A stretch of 64,000 nt of DNA from contig JAHHTZ010000009.1 in assembly GCA_020024285.1 (NCBI GenBank), forward strand, positions 3,430 to 67,429, given 5' to 3'. The notes below the pieces were generated by a model, which saw only the letters and a list, made by a program, of their open reading frames with translations, had not been told where the DNA came from and did not search any database. The DNA comes from Oscillospiraceae bacterium (GTDB taxonomy: Bacteria > Bacillota > Clostridia > Oscillospirales > Ruminococcaceae). Positions 8,548 through 16,747 of the stretch are shown here, in pieces. Position 1 is the first letter of the stretch, and every line of letters starts with the position of its first letter. Made by a program: the position numbers and the translations under genes.

Positions 8548-9138
8548 TTATTTGGAAAAATCGAGGTTTTCCGGAATGCAGGTTTCGATGATCTCGCGTG
8601 CGGACTCGTTGTCCTCCATCATCAGCAGGATCAAATAGTCTCCGCGGCTGAAGAGAACAGAGTTTTCCGCAATTTCGGTGGAATTGTAGATGTCATAATC
8701 CGTAAACTCGCGAATCCTTGCTTCCTGACGCTTTTTAAGCATATCGCGCACAGCGTCATCTCTGTCTTCCTTTGGTTTTACAATATAGACATCCGATGCG
8801 CCAAAATCGGGGTTGAGGTATCGGATATGGTACTCCTCAATGGCATCCAGATCAAGCCCCACCACGTTTTCCACTTCGTCATCATCCGGGATCACAAGCC
8901 CCATCTCCTGATTGAAGCCCTCATAGATGAGATCGAGCGCTTTCTCCGGATCGGCGGCAGGAGCTTCGGACTCCGGCGTCTGTGTAGATTTCTCTGCTGT
9001 CTGCGCTTCCGGCTGCTGTGCAGATACAGTATCGTTTTTGGTGGGCTCGGTTTGTGTGTTTTGCTGTGCCTGTCCGCATGCAGTGATGGAAAGAGCGATT
9101 GCAGCGGCGCAGAATAAAACAAGACATTTATTTTTCAT
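8548..9138 (-). CDS. DUF4358-type lipoprotein
   Basis: This 196-residue secreted lipoprotein has a signal peptide ending in the lipobox L-S-I-T-A-C with the lipidated Cys at 21. A Gln/Thr/Glu/Pro/Ala-rich linker (about 22-65) comes next, then a C-terminal domain of about 130 residues. That domain matches the DUF4358 pattern in clostridial lipoproteins (VVGLDLDAIEEYHI, VKPKEDRDDAVRDMLKKR, LLMMEDNESAREII). It would be anchored on the outer face of the membrane. Function is unknown. It has a near-consensus promoter of its own and a strong terminator. Confidence 0.8.
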   Translation of the reverse strand: MKNKCLVLFCAAAIALSITACGQAQQNTQTEPTKNDTVSAQQPEAQTAEKSTQTPESEAPAADPEKALDLIYEGFNQEMGLVIPDDDEVENVVGLDLDAIEEYHIRYLNPDFGASDVYIVKPKEDRDDAVRDMLKKRQEARIREFTDYDIYNSTEIAENSVLFSRGDYLILLMMEDNESAREIIETCIPENLDFSK

Positions 9139-9154
9139 GCATGAACTTCCATTT

Positions 9155-9176
9155 CCCTGTACAATATCCCCTGTAC
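9155..9176. repeat. two direct CCCTGTACA repeats
   Basis: CCCTGTACA occurs at 9155-9163 and again at 9168-9176, a 13-base period, in the leader of the lipoprotein gene. It could be a binding site. Nothing else supports a function. Confidence 0.3.
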
Positions 9177-9219
9177 AGATCGGGCGGCCTATTGCCGTTT
9201 AAAATACTCGTCCCAATCG

Positions 9220-9247
9220 ATTATAATTATTTTTGTTGACCTGTCAA
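9220..9247 (-). promoter_or_regulatory. consensus sigma-A promoter of the lipoprotein
   Basis: On the minus strand TTGACA and TATAAT are separated by 16 bases. This implies a leader of about 75 bases containing the CCCTGTACA repeats. Confidence 0.75.
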
Positions 9248-9395
9248 GAACTATGTTCCTTTTTTTACCAAAAAAAGACGCCTTTCTACAAAAAGTTTAC
9301 AAAATTATATGAAATGCACAAAAAATCAAAGTTTTTTGATAAAATGTACCCTTTGTATAGTGAAGCATTTTTTTCTTCCCCTGCGGCGTCTTTTA

Positions 9396-9404
9396 TGATA
9401 TACT
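9396..9404 (+). promoter_or_regulatory. extended -10 promoter of the NERD gene
   Basis: TGATATACT gives TGN plus TATACT, about 57 bases upstream of the chosen start. No clear -35 is seen. Confidence 0.45.
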
Positions 9405-9460
9405 GTACGATACATGCCGGTTTTATAATGATACGATACCGGAGAAAAGGAGCTATGTAT

Positions 9461-10060
9461 ATGATGAATCCTCTTTATTTTATTGCGGGAGTGCTGGTGC
9501 TTGCAATTATTTTTTCCGTAATTTCCTATCTGATGAAATCCTCTGCATATAAGAAAGGTATTTACGGCAAGAAGGTCGTAAACAAGGCACTGAAGAAATT
9601 TGCCTCCATCCGTGAAATGACTGTGTTGTCCGATGTTGCAGTAAAAAATGCAGATCGAACCATTTTGTTTGACCATGTTCTTGTGGGCTATTTTGGGGTG
9701 CTGTTCGTTCAGACGATTCAGGGGAAGGGCTCTTTCTATGGAGATTCCAAGGAGCCTGTTTGGACCTTTACCGATGAAAAACAGAAGGTCACCTTCAAAA
9801 ATCCGCTGACCGAAATGGAAGAAAAGGTCGAGCAGTTCCGCGAGGTGCTTGCAAAGAACAAAATCTACAATGTATCGATTGAAAGTGCAGTTACGGTCGT
9901 TTCTCTGGGTGAAGAGCCGAAAATGTACCTTTCCAACATTCCAGACAGTGCCAATATCCTGCTGGAAAAAGAACTTATGCCACTTCTGAGAAAAGAACGC
10001 TTTGAAAAAGATAACCAAATCGATCCCAAGGCAATCCTCGCACTGTTTGAAAAACAGTAA
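9461..10060 (+). CDS. membrane-anchored NERD-domain protein
   Basis: This 199-residue protein has one N-terminal membrane helix (about 4-22, FIAGVLVLAIIFSVISYLM) and then a NERD (nuclease-related) domain. The core reads LSDVAVKNADRTILFDHVLV followed by GYFGVLFVQTIQGKGSFYGD and a Trp, matching the pattern in which an Asp-His and a later basic or polar position build a nuclease-like fold. The usual Glu-X-Lys of active members appears here as Q-T-I-Q, so activity is doubtful. ATG 9461 is eight bases from AGGAG; the longer frame to 9233 lacks a ribosome binding site. Confidence 0.75.
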   Translation: MMNPLYFIAGVLVLAIIFSVISYLMKSSAYKKGIYGKKVVNKALKKFASIREMTVLSDVAVKNADRTILFDHVLVGYFGVLFVQTIQGKGSFYGDSKEPVWTFTDEKQKVTFKNPLTEMEEKVEQFREVLAKNKIYNVSIESAVTVVSLGEEPKMYLSNIPDSANILLEKELMPLLRKERFEKDNQIDPKAILALFEKQ

Positions 10061-10120
10061 TTTCCGGGGCAATGGATCAGGAAAAAGGGACAGCATGAAT
10101 TAGTAAGCGTTCGTCAAGTA

Positions 10121-10159
10121 AAATCGGCAGCACCTCCAAAATGGGTGCTGCCGATTTTT
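10121..10159. terminator. terminator between the NERD gene and clpB
   Basis: A 14-bp stem built on CGGCAGCACC/GGTGCTGCCG has a 9-base loop and is followed by TTTTTT. The AAAT at its left end makes it usable in both directions for the convergent genes. Confidence 0.85.
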
Positions 10160-10202
10160 TCTGCTTATTCTGCGGACTCAGATGGACCGGGATGGAACGG
10201 GA

Positions 10203-12797
10203 TCACCTTAAAAACAGGTCATTTCCGTCACTGTCCAGGGTTACGGTGCTGTCCGGCATGATCTCATCTGCAATGATCTTTTTGCCGATCATCGTTTCGA
10301 CCTTGCTTTGAATGAAACGTTTCAGAGGACGTGCGCCGTAGATTGGATCGTAAGCATTGTCGATAATATACTGTTTTGCATTTTCTGTCAAAGACAGCGT
10401 GATCTGTTTTTGATTCAGACGCTCTTGCAGCTCGTTGATCTGCAAATCAATGATGCCTTTGATATTATCTTTTGTCAGCGGTTTATAGAAGATGATTTCA
10501 TCCAGACGGTTGAGGAACTCCGGACGGAAGCTCTGTTTGAGCAGGTCTTCCACCTGTTTTTTCGCCTGTGATGAAATTTCGCCGTTTTCCTCAATACCAT
10601 CGAGGATATACGGTGAACCAAGGTTCGAAGTCAGGATGATGATGGTGTTCTTGAAGTCCACCGTTCTGCCCTGCGAATCGGTGATTCGTCCGTCATCCAG
10701 AACCTGAAGCAGGATGTTGAATACATCGGGATGTGCTTTTTCCACTTCATCGAAGAGGACAACGGAGTATGGGCAGCGGCGCACTGCCTCAGTGAGCTGA
10801 CCACCCTCCTCGTATCCCACATATCCCGGAGGCGCTCCGATCAGACGGGAAACGGAATATTTCTCCATATATTCGCTCATATCGATGCGGACCATGTTGT
10901 TGCTGTCATCAAAGAGTGTTTTTGCCAATGCTTTTGCAAGCTGTGTCTTTCCGACGCCTGTAGGACCTAAGAACAGGAAGGAACCGATCGGACGATTCGG
11001 GTCTGCGATCCCGGCACGGGAACGGATGATGGCTTCTGTTACCTTTTCAACAGCTTCGTCCTGACCGATGACGTTTTCATGCAGGATATCTTCAAGATGG
11101 AGCAGCTTCTCCCGCTCGCCCTCCATAATCTTTGCGACCGGGATACCCGTCCATTTGCCGACGACTTTTGCAATTTCTTCTTCGTTGACCTTGTCGCGCA
11201 GGAGTGTGGACTGCTCTGCTTTTTCAGCCAGTTTTTCCTCCTCCTCAAGCTGTTTTTTCAGTTCGGGGAGCTTGCCGTATTTAAGCTCTGCCGCTTTGTT
11301 CAGATCATATTCGCGCTCGGCTTTTTCGATGTCGTTGTTGACCGACTCGATCTGCTCACGCAGCTTTTGTACCTTGCTGATGGCGTTTTTCTCGTTTTCC
11401 CACTGGGCCTTCATGGAATTGAAGCGCTCGCGCATTTCCGCAAGCTCCTTTGTGACCTTCTCAAGCTGTTCTTTTGAGAGCTTGTCGTCCTCTTTTTTGA
11501 GGGCGGCCTGTGCAATTTCCTGCTGGATCATCTTACGGGACAGGTCGTCAAGCTCTGCCGGCATGGAATCCATCTCAGTACGGATCATGGCACATGCTTC
11601 ATCCACGAGGTCGATTGCCTTATCCGGCAGGAAACGGTCGGAAATATAACGGTTGGAGAGGGTCGCTGCTGCAATGAGCGCATTGTCCTGAATCTTAACA
11701 CCGTGGTATACCTCGTACCGCTCTTTCAGTCCACGCAGAATGGCGATGGTATCTTCGACCGTTGGTTCTTTGACCAGTACCGGCTGGAATCGACGCTCCA
11801 GTGCGGCATCCTTTTCGATATACTGGCGGTACTCGTTGAGCGTGGTGGCACCGATACAATGCAGCTCGCCTCTTGCAAGCATCGGCTTGAGCAGGTTGCC
11901 CGCATCCATCGAGCCCTCTGTTTTGCCTGCACCGACAATGGTATGAAGCTCATCGATGAAGAGAATGATGCGCCCTTCGCTCTTTTTGATTTCCGCGAGG
12001 ACCGCTTTCAGACGCTCCTCAAATTCTCCGCGGAATTTTGCGCCCGCAATCAGTGCACCCATATCAAGGGAAAAGATGGTTTTGTCTTTGAGGTTGTTCG
12101 GAACATCGCCGCGCACGATACGCAGCGCCAATCCTTCGGCAATCGCTGTTTTACCGACGCCCGGTTCACCGATCAACACCGGATTGTTTTTCGTTTTACG
12201 GGACAGGATCATAATGACGTTTCGGATCTCGCTGTCACGCCCGATCACAGGGTCGAGCTTCTTGCTGCGCGCTTCCTCCACCAGATCGTGGCCGTATTTT
12301 TTGAGTGCCTCATACGTTCCTTCCGGAGAATCGCTTGTAACACGGGTATTTCCGCGCACCTGCTGCAATGCTTTGAGAAAGTTCTGCTTTTCGATGCGGA
12401 ACAGCCCGAACAGATCCTTAACGGCACCGTGTGCCTCCTCGATCAGCCCCAGCATCAGATGCTCTACGGAAACATAATCGTCCTTCATGGAATCGGCTGT
12501 TTTTTCGGCGCGGGTCAGTGCCTTGTCGACATCCTGCGAAATATATATTTTGCCCTCTTCCCGTCCGGAACCTGTGACAGAAGGAATCTTTCCCAGCTCC
12601 TGCTGGCAGCTGTGCTCCAGAGCATCGGTATCTACGTCCATTTTTTTAAGCAGCTGCGCGGTCAGGCTGTTTTCCTGTGTCAGCAAAGCATCCAGAAGGT
12701 GGATCTGCTCGATCTGCATATGGCTGCGTTCGATGGCAAGATTGTGCGCCAGCTGAACGGCTTCCATTGATTTTTGTGTAAATTTTTGAGTGTTCAT
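10203..12797 (-). CDS. clpB: ATP-dependent disaggregase ClpB
   Basis: This 864-residue Hsp100 chaperone works with DnaK to dissolve protein aggregates. Its parts appear in order: a double Clp N-domain; AAA-1 with Walker A GEPGVGKTAIAEG and Walker B IILFIDELHT; a coiled-coil middle domain rich in Glu and Lys (about 400-520); AAA-2 with GPTGVGKTQLAK; and the C-terminal domain. The start MNTQKFTQKSMEAVQ at 12797 follows AGGAGA and matches family N-termini; a longer frame to 12935 overlaps the upstream gene and is rejected. I see no CIRCE or CtsR box nearby. It lies 50 bases downstream of a ribbon-helix-helix gene. Confidence 0.95.
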   Translation of the reverse strand: MNTQKFTQKSMEAVQLAHNLAIERSHMQIEQIHLLDALLTQENSLTAQLLKKMDVDTDALEHSCQQELGKIPSVTGSGREEGKIYISQDVDKALTRAEKTADSMKDDYVSVEHLMLGLIEEAHGAVKDLFGLFRIEKQNFLKALQQVRGNTRVTSDSPEGTYEALKKYGHDLVEEARSKKLDPVIGRDSEIRNVIMILSRKTKNNPVLIGEPGVGKTAIAEGLALRIVRGDVPNNLKDKTIFSLDMGALIAGAKFRGEFEERLKAVLAEIKKSEGRIILFIDELHTIVGAGKTEGSMDAGNLLKPMLARGELHCIGATTLNEYRQYIEKDAALERRFQPVLVKEPTVEDTIAILRGLKERYEVYHGVKIQDNALIAAATLSNRYISDRFLPDKAIDLVDEACAMIRTEMDSMPAELDDLSRKMIQQEIAQAALKKEDDKLSKEQLEKVTKELAEMRERFNSMKAQWENEKNAISKVQKLREQIESVNNDIEKAEREYDLNKAAELKYGKLPELKKQLEEEEKLAEKAEQSTLLRDKVNEEEIAKVVGKWTGIPVAKIMEGEREKLLHLEDILHENVIGQDEAVEKVTEAIIRSRAGIADPNRPIGSFLFLGPTGVGKTQLAKALAKTLFDDSNNMVRIDMSEYMEKYSVSRLIGAPPGYVGYEEGGQLTEAVRRCPYSVVLFDEVEKAHPDVFNILLQVLDDGRITDSQGRTVDFKNTIIILTSNLGSPYILDGIEENGEISSQAKKQVEDLLKQSFRPEFLNRLDEIIFYKPLTKDNIKGIIDLQINELQERLNQKQITLSLTENAKQYIIDNAYDPIYGARPLKRFIQSKVETMIGKKIIADEIMPDSTVTLDSDGNDLFLR

Positions 12798-12847
12798 ACT
12801 GTTCTCTCCTTTCTTCGCGACAGAATAAAACACGCTTGATTGCAAAA

Positions 12848-13501
12848 TTATAAGATAACGGGATCTTCCTGCAGATAACTGCGGTAGATTTTTTCTACAA
12901 CGGATCGCTGTGCCGATTCGGGGCACTGCATCCATGATTTGAGCGCATGGTCGATGGTTTGGATATATTTACCGATGGCGCAGCCGATTTCATCGCTGCT
13001 GCAATCGGGTCGGAGCAGCACGAATTTTCGCACGAATTTTCCGCGCCCGATCTCATACTGCGGCTGCTGCCGGGTGATGGAGCCAAAATAAACCGCCTCC
13101 ACCGAACAGAACAACAGGAAAAATTCCTGAAGGCGCGCCAACAGCTCGCTGCTCTGTGTCCTTGTCATGATGCGCAGCTCTCCGACACTGCTTTCCCGGT
13201 TTCTCGACAGCTCCACCGTATATTTGATGGTGGGGTTGTATTTGACCTGAAGCGGACTGCGGATGTTGAGCAGCGCATCCGAACCCTGACTCTGGATGAG
13301 GAACGGCTCGTCGCTGCCGAATACGCCCGTGAGCGAATCAAAAATATCGCGCATCTGCTTTTCCGGCGTGGTGTAGGAAACATAGTCCGCTAAAATCTGA
13401 TTGATCAAATTGGAACGGCTGGTATTCATCGTGTATGCCGCGCGGTCCACAGCACGGATGACATCGTCGCTTAAAACAAGACTGTAAACGCTTCGTCCCA
13501 T
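12848..13501 (-). CDS. ribbon-helix-helix-type protein upstream of clpB
   Basis: This 217-residue protein's first 45 residues (MGRSVYSLVLSDDVIRAVDR and then TSRSNLINQILADYVS) look like a MetJ/CopG ribbon-helix-helix DNA-binding module. The remaining 170 residues are unrecognised and carry alternating beta-like stretches. ATG 13501 follows GAGGTG. It has a consensus promoter (13533-13561) and probably forms an operon with clpB. A regulatory role for clpB is suggested by position only. Confidence 0.65.
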   Translation of the reverse strand: MGRSVYSLVLSDDVIRAVDRAAYTMNTSRSNLINQILADYVSYTTPEKQMRDIFDSLTGVFGSDEPFLIQSQGSDALLNIRSPLQVKYNPTIKYTVELSRNRESSVGELRIMTRTQSSELLARLQEFFLLFCSVEAVYFGSITRQQPQYEIGRGKFVRKFVLLRPDCSSDEIGCAIGKYIQTIDHALKSWMQCPESAQRSVVEKIYRSYLQEDPVIL

Positions 13502-13532
13502 GGAGTTCACCTCTTTTCCTGATGCTGTATTT

Positions 13533-13561
13533 ATTGTAGACCTAATTTCATACTTTGTCAA
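13533..13561 (-). promoter_or_regulatory. sigma-A promoter of the RHH-clpB unit
   Basis: Minus-strand TTGACA, 17 bases, TACAAT. It is divergent from the promoter at 13602. Confidence 0.75.
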
Positions 13562-13601
13562 TCATATTATATAATATTAACAACAAGTTTAAGGTTTATT
13601 C

Positions 13602-13630
13602 TTGAAATACAACAGCACAGCGTGTAAAAT
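13602..13630 (+). promoter_or_regulatory. sigma-A promoter of the ChrB-like gene
   Basis: TTGAAA, 17 bases, TAAAAT, about 36 bases upstream of the start codon. The 40 bases between this and the leftward promoter are AT-rich (ATATTATATAATATTAA) and could hold a shared operator. Confidence 0.65.
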
Positions 13631-13666
13631 AAAGACAAAAGACCAGCAACAGAAGGAGGAATCACC

Positions 13667-14212
13667 ATGTCAGAACCGCTTCGGTGGTTGGCATTGGGGT
13701 ACAGCGTACCCATCAACCCTTCCAAGAATCGTGTTTATGTTTGGAGGAAGCTAAAAGAATACGGTGCTGAATATTTTAAGCAGGGTGTTGCTCTTCTGCC
13801 TTATACACGGGCAAACTATTCAAAGCTCAAATACCTCGCAGCAAAAATCCTCGAAATGGGGGGAGAAGCCTCCATCGTGGAGATGAAATTCATCAGCTCG
13901 GAGGACGAGCAGGAAATGGTCAGCCGATTCCGCATGCAGGCGTGGGAGGAGCTCAGCCAGCTCAAAAAGGACTGCGCCACTATCATGTCGCAGCTCAGCC
14001 GCCAGACGGCGCGCTGCCTCACCGAGATGCAGAGCGACGAAATCAAAAAGCTCATCCGCCGCTATTCCAAAGCGCGCGAGCGCAGCCACTTCTGTGTCAC
14101 ACTGTCCGAGGATGTGGAGCATGGGCTGTATTCCCTGGTCGATCTGGTGCGAAACAAAACGGGCGATGCCGCCGCCCAGTTTTCACGGGCAATGGAAAAG
14201 GCAGTAAAATAA
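13667..14212 (+). CDS. ChrB N-terminal-domain-like protein
   Basis: This 181-residue protein's N-terminal half resembles the ChrB N-terminal domain: WLALGYSVPINPSKNRVYVW, then RKLKEYGAEYFKQGVALLP, then LKYLAAKILEMGGEASIVEM. The C-terminal half is helical and charged. Full ChrB proteins are chromate-responsive and act with a ChrA transporter. Here the length covers only the N-terminal part and no chrA is in the window, so the role is open. The start follows AAGGAGG. It is transcribed divergently from the RHH-clpB unit and ends at its own terminator. Confidence 0.55.
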   Translation: MSEPLRWLALGYSVPINPSKNRVYVWRKLKEYGAEYFKQGVALLPYTRANYSKLKYLAAKILEMGGEASIVEMKFISSEDEQEMVSRFRMQAWEELSQLKKDCATIMSQLSRQTARCLTEMQSDEIKKLIRRYSKARERSHFCVTLSEDVEHGLYSLVDLVRNKTGDAAAQFSRAMEKAVK

Positions 14213-14213
14213 G

Positions 14214-14257
14214 AAAAAACAGCAAATCCGGCAAAATCCGGATTTGCTGTTTTTTTC
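14214..14257. terminator. terminator after the ChrB-like gene
   Basis: An 18-bp stem (AAAAAACAGCAAATCCGG and its complement) has a 6-base loop and ends in a run of seven T. It starts two bases after the stop codon. Confidence 0.9.
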
Positions 14258-14459
14258 ATGAAAATAGAACAAGGAGCAATCGCCTTTTATCGTATCGATG
14301 CGGTCGATGCACAATTTATATAAGAGGATAAAGGACGCTGCCGCATGGGGCAGCCTTTTTCTATTTGGTCGATTTTACCTTCTTCCATTGACAAATTTCG
14401 TCAGAAAGGACAGCTTTCTTGAATTATTCGTGAACACCCTCCCCTTTTTAAAAGGAAAA

Positions 14460-14468
14460 TGGTACAAT
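14460..14468 (+). promoter_or_regulatory. extended -10 promoter
   Basis: TGGTACAAT lies about 40 bases upstream of the GTG start at 14508. A TTGACA at 14388-14393 is too distant to pair with it. Confidence 0.4.
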
Positions 14469-14507
14469 GTCCTCAAAATGCATTCTTGAACGAAGGGATG
14501 GATCTCT

Positions 14508-15440
14508 GTGACCCTTTTGCATGATAAAACCTATCGCCATTTGTGTTCCTTTTTCTTTACCTGCGGCTTTGGACTGCTGCTGATGTACCTTTCTGCCATG
14601 CCAAGAACAAATGTTCTCGCCGCGCAGATGCCAAGCGAACCCCCCGCAGCTCCCGCCCCGCAGGAACAGACGCAGGAGGATGCCCCCGCGCCGTCTGCCC
14701 CAAGAGCAAATTATTACGTCAAGCGCACACAGGGACTCAGCCGCGAGGAGGATCGCCTCGTCCTCGAGCCGCCCCTCGAGCTCAAAACCTCCGTCGAATA
14801 TCTCACGCAGGAGCCAAGCGTTCTGCTGCATCAGGACAAAAAAGAGATCGAGAAGGTGACGCAGCTGCTGCACAATGCCAAGCGCATCCCCGATGACAGC
14901 AAGGTGATCGCCCTGAGCAATTCCCACCCGGTCACGCTCACGCTGTCCTATGGCGACGGATACGGCAATCTGTACGTCTTTTTGGGCTACAGCGAACAGT
15001 GCAAAAAGCCGGTCACCCTCATACAGGACAACCTCAACCGCCTGTATCAGACCAAGGAATCGGTTTCGCAGACGCTCTTCGAGCTGGCAAAACCCACCAT
15101 CACCACCCTCAATGCCAAAAAAGTAAACATCTATACCACCAAACACCTGCGAAAAAAGACGCTTCATGCACAGATCATCGAGGAAGAGGACTGCAAGCCT
15201 TTTTTAACGATGCTCAATTCGCTTAAAAAGGAGGGACGCTCTGACGATCTGAGTGCGCCCGATTACCTTGTGTGCATCATCGAAAACGGAAAATTCGAGG
15301 AGGAAGAGCGGTGGTATCTCTGGCTGCATGAAAAGGAAGTCCTGATGGCGTTTGCGTCCGATCCGTCCACCATCTACCGCGCCGACGAGCTTACCTCGCG
15401 CAGCCTTAAAAGACAGATCAAAAAATATGCAGTATCCTAA
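14508..15440 (+). CDS. membrane-anchored or secreted protein of unknown function
   Basis: This 310-residue protein has an N-terminal hydrophobic helix (about 12-30, probable signal anchor) and then an Ala/Pro/Glu/Gln-rich linker (about 40-65). The remaining 240 residues resemble an extracytoplasmic domain (LTLSYGDGYGNLYVFLGYSE, IYTTKHLRKKTLHAQII). The start is GTG, six bases after AGGGATGG. I do not recognise a family. G+C is noticeably higher than its neighbours, with GC-rich codons in the linker. It lies 63 bases upstream of another unknown gene and may share its transcript. Confidence 0.6.
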   Translation: MTLLHDKTYRHLCSFFFTCGFGLLLMYLSAMPRTNVLAAQMPSEPPAAPAPQEQTQEDAPAPSAPRANYYVKRTQGLSREEDRLVLEPPLELKTSVEYLTQEPSVLLHQDKKEIEKVTQLLHNAKRIPDDSKVIALSNSHPVTLTLSYGDGYGNLYVFLGYSEQCKKPVTLIQDNLNRLYQTKESVSQTLFELAKPTITTLNAKKVNIYTTKHLRKKTLHAQIIEEEDCKPFLTMLNSLKKEGRSDDLSAPDYLVCIIENGKFEEEERWYLWLHEKEVLMAFASDPSTIYRADELTSRSLKRQIKKYAVS

Positions 15441-15503
15441 AATCGAACAAACGCATAGATGCACACGAACGGGGCAAAAATAATCCCGAAGGAGATAAAA
15501 ACC

Positions 15504-15980
15504 ATGATTGGAATTTTTTTGCTTGGACATCAGGAAAACAGCGACCTTGCACAGATCCTCCGGCTTGCGTCGCCAAAAGCGCTCCTGTGCGAAGGAGAAT
15601 TTGAGCGCATCACGGCTCCCTGCGGCATCCTGCTGCCGGGGGCTTGTTTCTCGTGCAGAAGGATCGGGCTGTGCGGCAGGTTCTGGTGCATTTTTGATTC
15701 GCAGGACAGCATTTCGGCGCGCTTTGCCAAGGAGCACGGCGTAAAAACGCTGACCTGCGGCTTTTCTCCCTACGACACCGTCACCCTGTCCAGCATCACC
15801 CCCGAGCAGGCAGTTGTCACCCTTCAGCGGGAGATCGTCACCATCCGCGGCACCGTTGCCGAGCCCGCGGATCACCCGGTTTTTCTGCGAAAAAGCTATT
15901 CGGCACAGAGCATCCTGCGTGCCGCGGCAGCGCTGATCCTGATGGGCTATGCACAGGAGCTGGACGGATTTTATTTTTGA
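15504..15980 (+). CDS. hypothetical protein
   Basis: This 158-residue soluble protein is unrecognised. It contains a Cys-rich stretch (APCGILLPGACFSCRRIGLC) at about 48-67 and a segment VKTLTCGFSPYDTVTLSSIT. The rhythm of that segment is loosely like part of a Mur-ligase domain, but no P-loop is present. ATG 15504 follows GAAGGAGA. Downstream, after 113 bases, is the spore protein gene. A spore link is possible from position only. Confidence 0.5.
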   Translation: MIGIFLLGHQENSDLAQILRLASPKALLCEGEFERITAPCGILLPGACFSCRRIGLCGRFWCIFDSQDSISARFAKEHGVKTLTCGFSPYDTVTLSSITPEQAVVTLQREIVTIRGTVAEPADHPVFLRKSYSAQSILRAAAALILMGYAQELDGFYF

Positions 15981-16003
15981 AGGGACAGACAAAAATTCCC
16001 TCT

Positions 16004-16031
16004 GATAAAAGCGCAAAAGCGTGTGATACTA
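16004..16031 (+). promoter_or_regulatory. possible forespore (sigma-G-type) promoter
   Basis: GATAA, 16 bases, GATACTA resembles the sigma-G pattern (GHATR ... CATNHTA) with one mismatch in the -10. It is about 63 bases upstream of the ssp start. Forespore expression is expected for the family; the assignment of this element is tentative. Confidence 0.35.
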
Positions 16032-16093
16032 TTTACTGCAGACAGCAAGGAGGCAACAGAAAAATCAAATTATTTAAAGGAGTGCTCATCATA

Positions 16094-16288
16094 ATGACCA
16101 GCAATAATAAAATCGTTGTACCCGAAGCAAAGGCAGCTATGGATAAATTCAAAATGGAAGCAGCAAGCGAAGTTGGCGTAGACCTCAAGGAAGGCTATAA
16201 CGGACACCTCACCTCCCGTGAGGCTGGCTCTGTGGGCGGTCAGATGGTGAAGAAAATGATCGAAGCATACGAAAGCAAAATCAAATAG
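16094..16288 (+). CDS. alpha/beta-type small acid-soluble spore protein
   Basis: This 64-residue SASP coats and protects spore DNA and is degraded by Gpr on germination. The two family signatures are present: KFKMEAASEVGVDL (Gpr cleavage region) and LTSREAGSVGGQMVKKMIEAYE (DNA-binding region). The start follows AAAGGAG at 16076-16082. It shows that the organism makes endospores. It is monocistronic with its own terminator. Confidence 0.93.
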   Translation: MTSNNKIVVPEAKAAMDKFKMEAASEVGVDLKEGYNGHLTSREAGSVGGQMVKKMIEAYESKIK

Positions 16289-16298
16289 GATATTCCCC

Positions 16299-16327
16299 AA
16301 AAAGCAGCCGCAGGGCTGCTTTTTTTT
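16299..16327 (+). terminator. ssp terminator
   Basis: AAAAAGCAGCC and GGCTGC form a compact stem with a GCAG loop followed by eight T, 10 bases after the stop. Confidence 0.9.
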
Positions 16328-16592
16328 GCGCGGTGCAGTGCAGAGCACAAAAGAACAAAGGTGAGGGGAGCGCCTGCAAAGCTCGGTGCAAATCCCCGGG
16401 AAAACGAAGGGCTGCGCGAAAAATGTCGGACGCAGAAAGGGAGGGCAGAATTTTTTACACATATATTATAACGAAATTCAGTACAAATTGCCGTATATTT
16501 GGTGATTATGATGCTTTGGAAGGGAAAAAAAGAGGATTTTATGGGTAAATATATGAAAATAGTCCGTTATGTCACTTTGCCCATTTTATGCC
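16328..16592 (+). other. intergenic region with GC-rich then AT-rich halves
   Basis: Bases 16328-16450 are GC-rich with several short self-complementary pieces (for example GGTGCAAATCCCCGGG and CTGCGCG). Bases 16450-16592 are AT-rich. No gene with a ribosome binding site is convincing. A 51-codon frame from ATG 16541 encodes a hydrophobic peptide, but it runs through the promoter at 16593 and the hairpin at 16656, and its GAGGA is only four bases from the ATG. Confidence 0.35.
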
Positions 16593-16621
16593 TTTTCATT
16601 TCCCAATTATTATGCTATAGT
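16593..16621 (+). promoter_or_regulatory. promoter of the surface-protein gene
   Basis: TTTTCA, 17 bases, TATAGT with TGC directly before the -10 (extended -10). It gives a 5' leader of about 120 bases containing the hairpin at 16656. Confidence 0.55.
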
Positions 16622-16655
16622 ATGGACAATAGGGAAAATAGAAAAGATTCACATC

Positions 16656-16679
16656 AAAAAGCCGTGCAAGCGGCTTTTT
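16656..16679 (+). promoter_or_regulatory. leader hairpin with T-run
   Basis: AAAAAGCCG and CGGCTTTTT pair around a 6-base loop within the leader. It resembles a short intrinsic terminator, so it could act as an attenuator or as a 5' stabilising hairpin for an abundant surface-protein mRNA. Confidence 0.5.
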
Positions 16680-16747
16680 CGGGCGGGTCTTTCTAAAAAA
16701 ATTTGCTGCATTTTATGCGGCACAAACATTAAGGGAGGAAATAAACA

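Noticed and set aside
16541..16696. 51-codon hydrophobic peptide gene before the surface protein
   Set aside because: It overlaps the promoter and leader hairpin, and its ribosome binding site is too close to the ATG.
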